From: an uncultured Pelagibacteraceae bacterium
GTDB lineage: Bacteria; Pseudomonadota; Alphaproteobacteria; Pelagibacterales; Pelagibacteraceae
Direction of reading: 5' to 3'
Assembly: GCA_902609535.1 (NCBI GenBank)
Contig: CACLSF010000010.1
Span: forward strand, 1-32,750
DNA: 32,750 bases
Made by a program: the position numbers and the translations under genes
In this document: piece after piece, positions 31,106-32,750 of the stretch
Layout of the letters: each line of letters starts with the position of its first letter
Numbering within the stretch: the first letter of the stretch is position 1
The notes under the pieces: generated by a model
Told to the model about the DNA's origin: nothing
Seen by the model: only the letters and a program-made list of their open reading frames with translations
Database searches by the model: none

Positions 31106-32649
31106 TATTTATTCATTTGTAAACTTAAATTATCAAACATCTCTCTCAAATAAATATCGTAGTTATTCGAAGATCCTATGGATGTAGAATAGACAGGTTT
31201 ATTTGCTTGGTTTAAACTTAATGTTTTAATTGGAGCAACATAATTATGGTGATTTAGGCATTTTTCACTCCATTTTAATTGACAATGATTTATAATTTTT
31301 TTTACTGTAATTTCTTTATTATTAACTAGCTCTTCATAATTTATGTTAAGAATATCTTTGTTAATTTTTTTATCCCAAAAATTCATTATCCTTTTATACA
31401 AAGAATAATATTCAATTAATTCTTTTTCATCATACTTCCAAGCTTCGTTATCAGTAAATAAGTTTTTATAAATTGATAGACAATTGTCTTTTGCATTCCT
31501 TTGACAGTGGATCAATTTAGATTCTGGAAAAAAATGTTTTACAAAACCTAGATTAAAATAGGTATCTAAGCTTTTATCTGTGATTACATTATTTTTAATA
31601 TTAAAGGATTCTAGATAACTAAAATATTCTTTTTTTAAACTTAAACCTGAAAAATCATCAATATCTTCTAGAATAATTTTGTTATCTTTACAAAAATTTG
31701 ATTTAACGAAATTACTCAGAAAATTTATTTCACCTACACCTGAAACTTTATCATGGCTTGATATTATACTTTCAATCAATGTTGTGCCTGATCTCGGCAG
31801 CCCAAATATGAAAATAATTTTTTTTTCTTCGTCAATATTATTGCTCTTAAATTTAAAATCTGAAAAAAAAGACTCAATACTTTCAAAAAGTTCTATTTTT
31901 TGATTGATATCAGATTTCAAATATCTTCTTTTTAAATAGTTTCCTTTAGAATAATAATTAAATGATTTTTTATAATCTTCTTTATCTTCAAAACCCTTAC
32001 CTATTGCAAATAACAAGTTGATTTTCTGATCGTCATTGAGCTGTTTTGTATTTAGTTTTTTCACCATAGACATCAGATAATTTTCATCATTTTTAAAATT
32101 AGTTTGTGAACTTAATAATTTATCTGCTTCAGTTGAAGACGGAAATTTATTTAAACATTTTTCCAGAATCAATCTGGCTTTTTGAGATTGTTTTATGCTC
32201 TGGTAAGCGAATCCCAAATTAATATAAATTTTTTCAATGTTTTCATTAATTTTTAGAGCCCTCACATAAAGAGAGATAGCCTCTTCAAAGTTATTCGTTT
32301 TTAATTTTAAGTTTGCTAAATTGAATATTGAACTAATATAACCAGGATTTAATTGGATACATTCTCTAAAATACTTTTCTGCATGTCCTAGTTTACCGGA
32401 ATTATTACATAAAATTCCCAAGTAGTTTTTGGCATCAATATTTTTTGAGTTGATCTTTACTGCTATATTTAAACATTTAAATGAATCAATTTTATTATTT
32501 TTATTAAGATAACTTAAGCCTCTGAGGGTCCAAAGTAAATCATTGTTATTTTCTTTTTCTGATAAAAAATTTGTTTTTTCTATTACAAAGTCATAATTTT
32601 TTTCTTTAAACTTATTGATAATAGCATCAGTTTTATTTTGGAAGTTCAT
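31105..32649 (-). CDS. TPR-sulfotransferase fusion protein (copy 2)
   Basis: Same two-part architecture as the protein encoded at 14240-15883. TPR units cover about residues 37-190 (for example FKCLNIAVKINSKNIDAKNY, AEKYFRECIQLNPGYISSIF, AISLYVRALKINENIEKIYI). The sulfotransferase domain begins near 275 with IIFIFGLPRSGTTLIESIIS (PAPS 5'-phosphosulfate loop, Gly283 onward). VGEINFL, ITDKSLDTYFNLGFV (in the place of KTP-x-N) and LIHCQRNAKDNCLSIYKNLF (3'-phosphate binding) follow. KSL replaces the more usual KTP. It is 514 aa, with no signal peptide. The acceptor is unknown. It lies directly upstream, on the same strand, of the carbamoyltransferase cassette but is separated by about 375 bp. Confidence 0.88.
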   Translation of the reverse strand: MNFQNKTDAIINKFKEKNYDFVIEKTNFLSEKENNNDLLWTLRGLSYLNKNNKIDSFKCLNIAVKINSKNIDAKNYLGILCNNSGKLGHAEKYFRECIQLNPGYISSIFNLANLKLKTNNFEEAISLYVRALKINENIEKIYINLGFAYQSIKQSQKARLILEKCLNKFPSSTEADKLLSSQTNFKNDENYLMSMVKKLNTKQLNDDQKINLLFAIGKGFEDKEDYKKSFNYYSKGNYLKRRYLKSDINQKIELFESIESFFSDFKFKSNNIDEEKKIIFIFGLPRSGTTLIESIISSHDKVSGVGEINFLSNFVKSNFCKDNKIILEDIDDFSGLSLKKEYFSYLESFNIKNNVITDKSLDTYFNLGFVKHFFPESKLIHCQRNAKDNCLSIYKNLFTDNEAWKYDEKELIEYYSLYKRIMNFWDKKINKDILNINYEELVNNKEITVKKIINHCQLKWSEKCLNHHNYVAPIKTLSLNQANKPVYSTSIGSSNNYDIYLREMFDNLSLQMNK

Positions 32650-32671
32650 TTAATTTTTTATTTTTTAATTC

Positions 32672-32750
32672 TTATTCTTTTTCTTTTCTTTTTTTAAGTT
32701 TCCTTTTTTCCTTTAAAGAATGTTTAGCCTGCTTCATTACGCTAGCATCT
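32672..32750 (-). CDS. C-terminal end of a basic protein (truncated by window edge)
   Basis: The minus-strand frame is open from the window edge to TAA at 32674-32672, reading DASVMKQAKHSLKEKRKLKK then RKEKE. The Lys/Arg-rich composition is like the tails of ribosome-associated or nucleic-acid-binding proteins. An internal ATG at 32737 would give only 21 residues, so a longer gene entering from outside is more likely. The family cannot be named. It ends 22 nt before the TPR-sulfotransferase start on the same strand. Confidence 0.4.
   Translation of the reverse strand, partial: DASVMKQAKHSLKEKRKLKKRKEKE

Noticed and set aside
27159..32649. A saxitoxin-like toxin biosynthesis cluster
   Set aside because: Only the carbamoyltransferase, SxtJ, DUF5989, SGNH and a sulfotransferase are present. 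There is no SxtA-type polyketide synthase, amidinotransferase or dioxygenase; the shared genes are a widespread tailoring module.
1..32750. CRISPR array, transposase, integrase or phage genes
   Set aside because: No regularly spaced repeats and no recognisable mobile-element proteins were found anywhere in the window.

Overview
The window looks like a chromosomal segment from a streamlined SAR11-type alphaproteobacterium (Pelagibacterales). The evidence is very AT-rich DNA, proteins rich in Lys, Asn and Ile, almost no intergenic space (many 1-8 nt overlaps), and alphaproteobacterial gene neighbourhoods (smr-hslU-hslV/hisBHAFE, ubiH-like/ftsK-lolA, rpe-heparinase-like-purH). The assignment comes from reading protein motifs, not from a database search.

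Layout. 1-2094: the tail of an Smr-domain gene converging on the hslV-hslU protease operon, which has a candidate heat-shock promoter. 2186-5928: a histidine operon hisB-hisH-[FkbM methyltransferase]-hisA-hisF-hisE, with the methyltransferase stitched in by 1-nt overlaps. 5925-9799: malyl-CoA lyase, malate thiokinase beta and alpha (mcl-mtkA-mtkB), a HIT protein and a GNAT acetyltransferase, all joined to the his operon without a visible break. 9792-14213: lolA and ftsK on the minus strand, then a degenerate UbiH-like FAD monooxygenase and a Lon-substrate-binding-domain protein. 14240-17591: a TPR-sulfotransferase fusion, tRNA-Gly(GCC) with a clear promoter, a TPR protein with an unrecognised Cys/His C-terminal domain, and pterin dehydratase. 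17598-21822 (minus): YggT-like protein, rpe, heparinase II/III-like protein and purH. 21875-26681: a two-component sodium:solute symporter (DUF4212 subunit plus large subunit), a conserved hypothetical, and acetyl-CoA synthetase, suggesting acetate or short-chain acid use. 26692-27114: an EVE-domain protein.

27159-30728 (minus) is the most unusual part: SxtJ-family membrane protein, a 49-residue DUF5989 protein, a NodU/TobZ-type carbamoyltransferase and a membrane-anchored SGNH protein in one tight operon. As I recall it, this is the content of sxtI-J-K-L from saxitoxin clusters, but without any toxin-scaffold gene, so it is probably a stand-alone carbamoylation/acyl-editing cassette for a surface glycan or lipid. 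Just upstream, a gene-poor stretch holds two broken copies of the same signal-peptide-coding sequence, 126 bp apart. A second TPR-sulfotransferase fusion follows, and the C-terminal end of another small basic ORF runs off the edge.

How the parts work together: housekeeping operons (histidine, purine, protease, division) are interleaved with surface or secondary-modification genes (FkbM methyltransferase, two TPR-sulfotransferases, carbamoyltransferase cassette). The central-carbon genes (mcl-mtkAB, acs plus symporter) point to small-acid assimilation through acetyl-CoA and glyoxylate.
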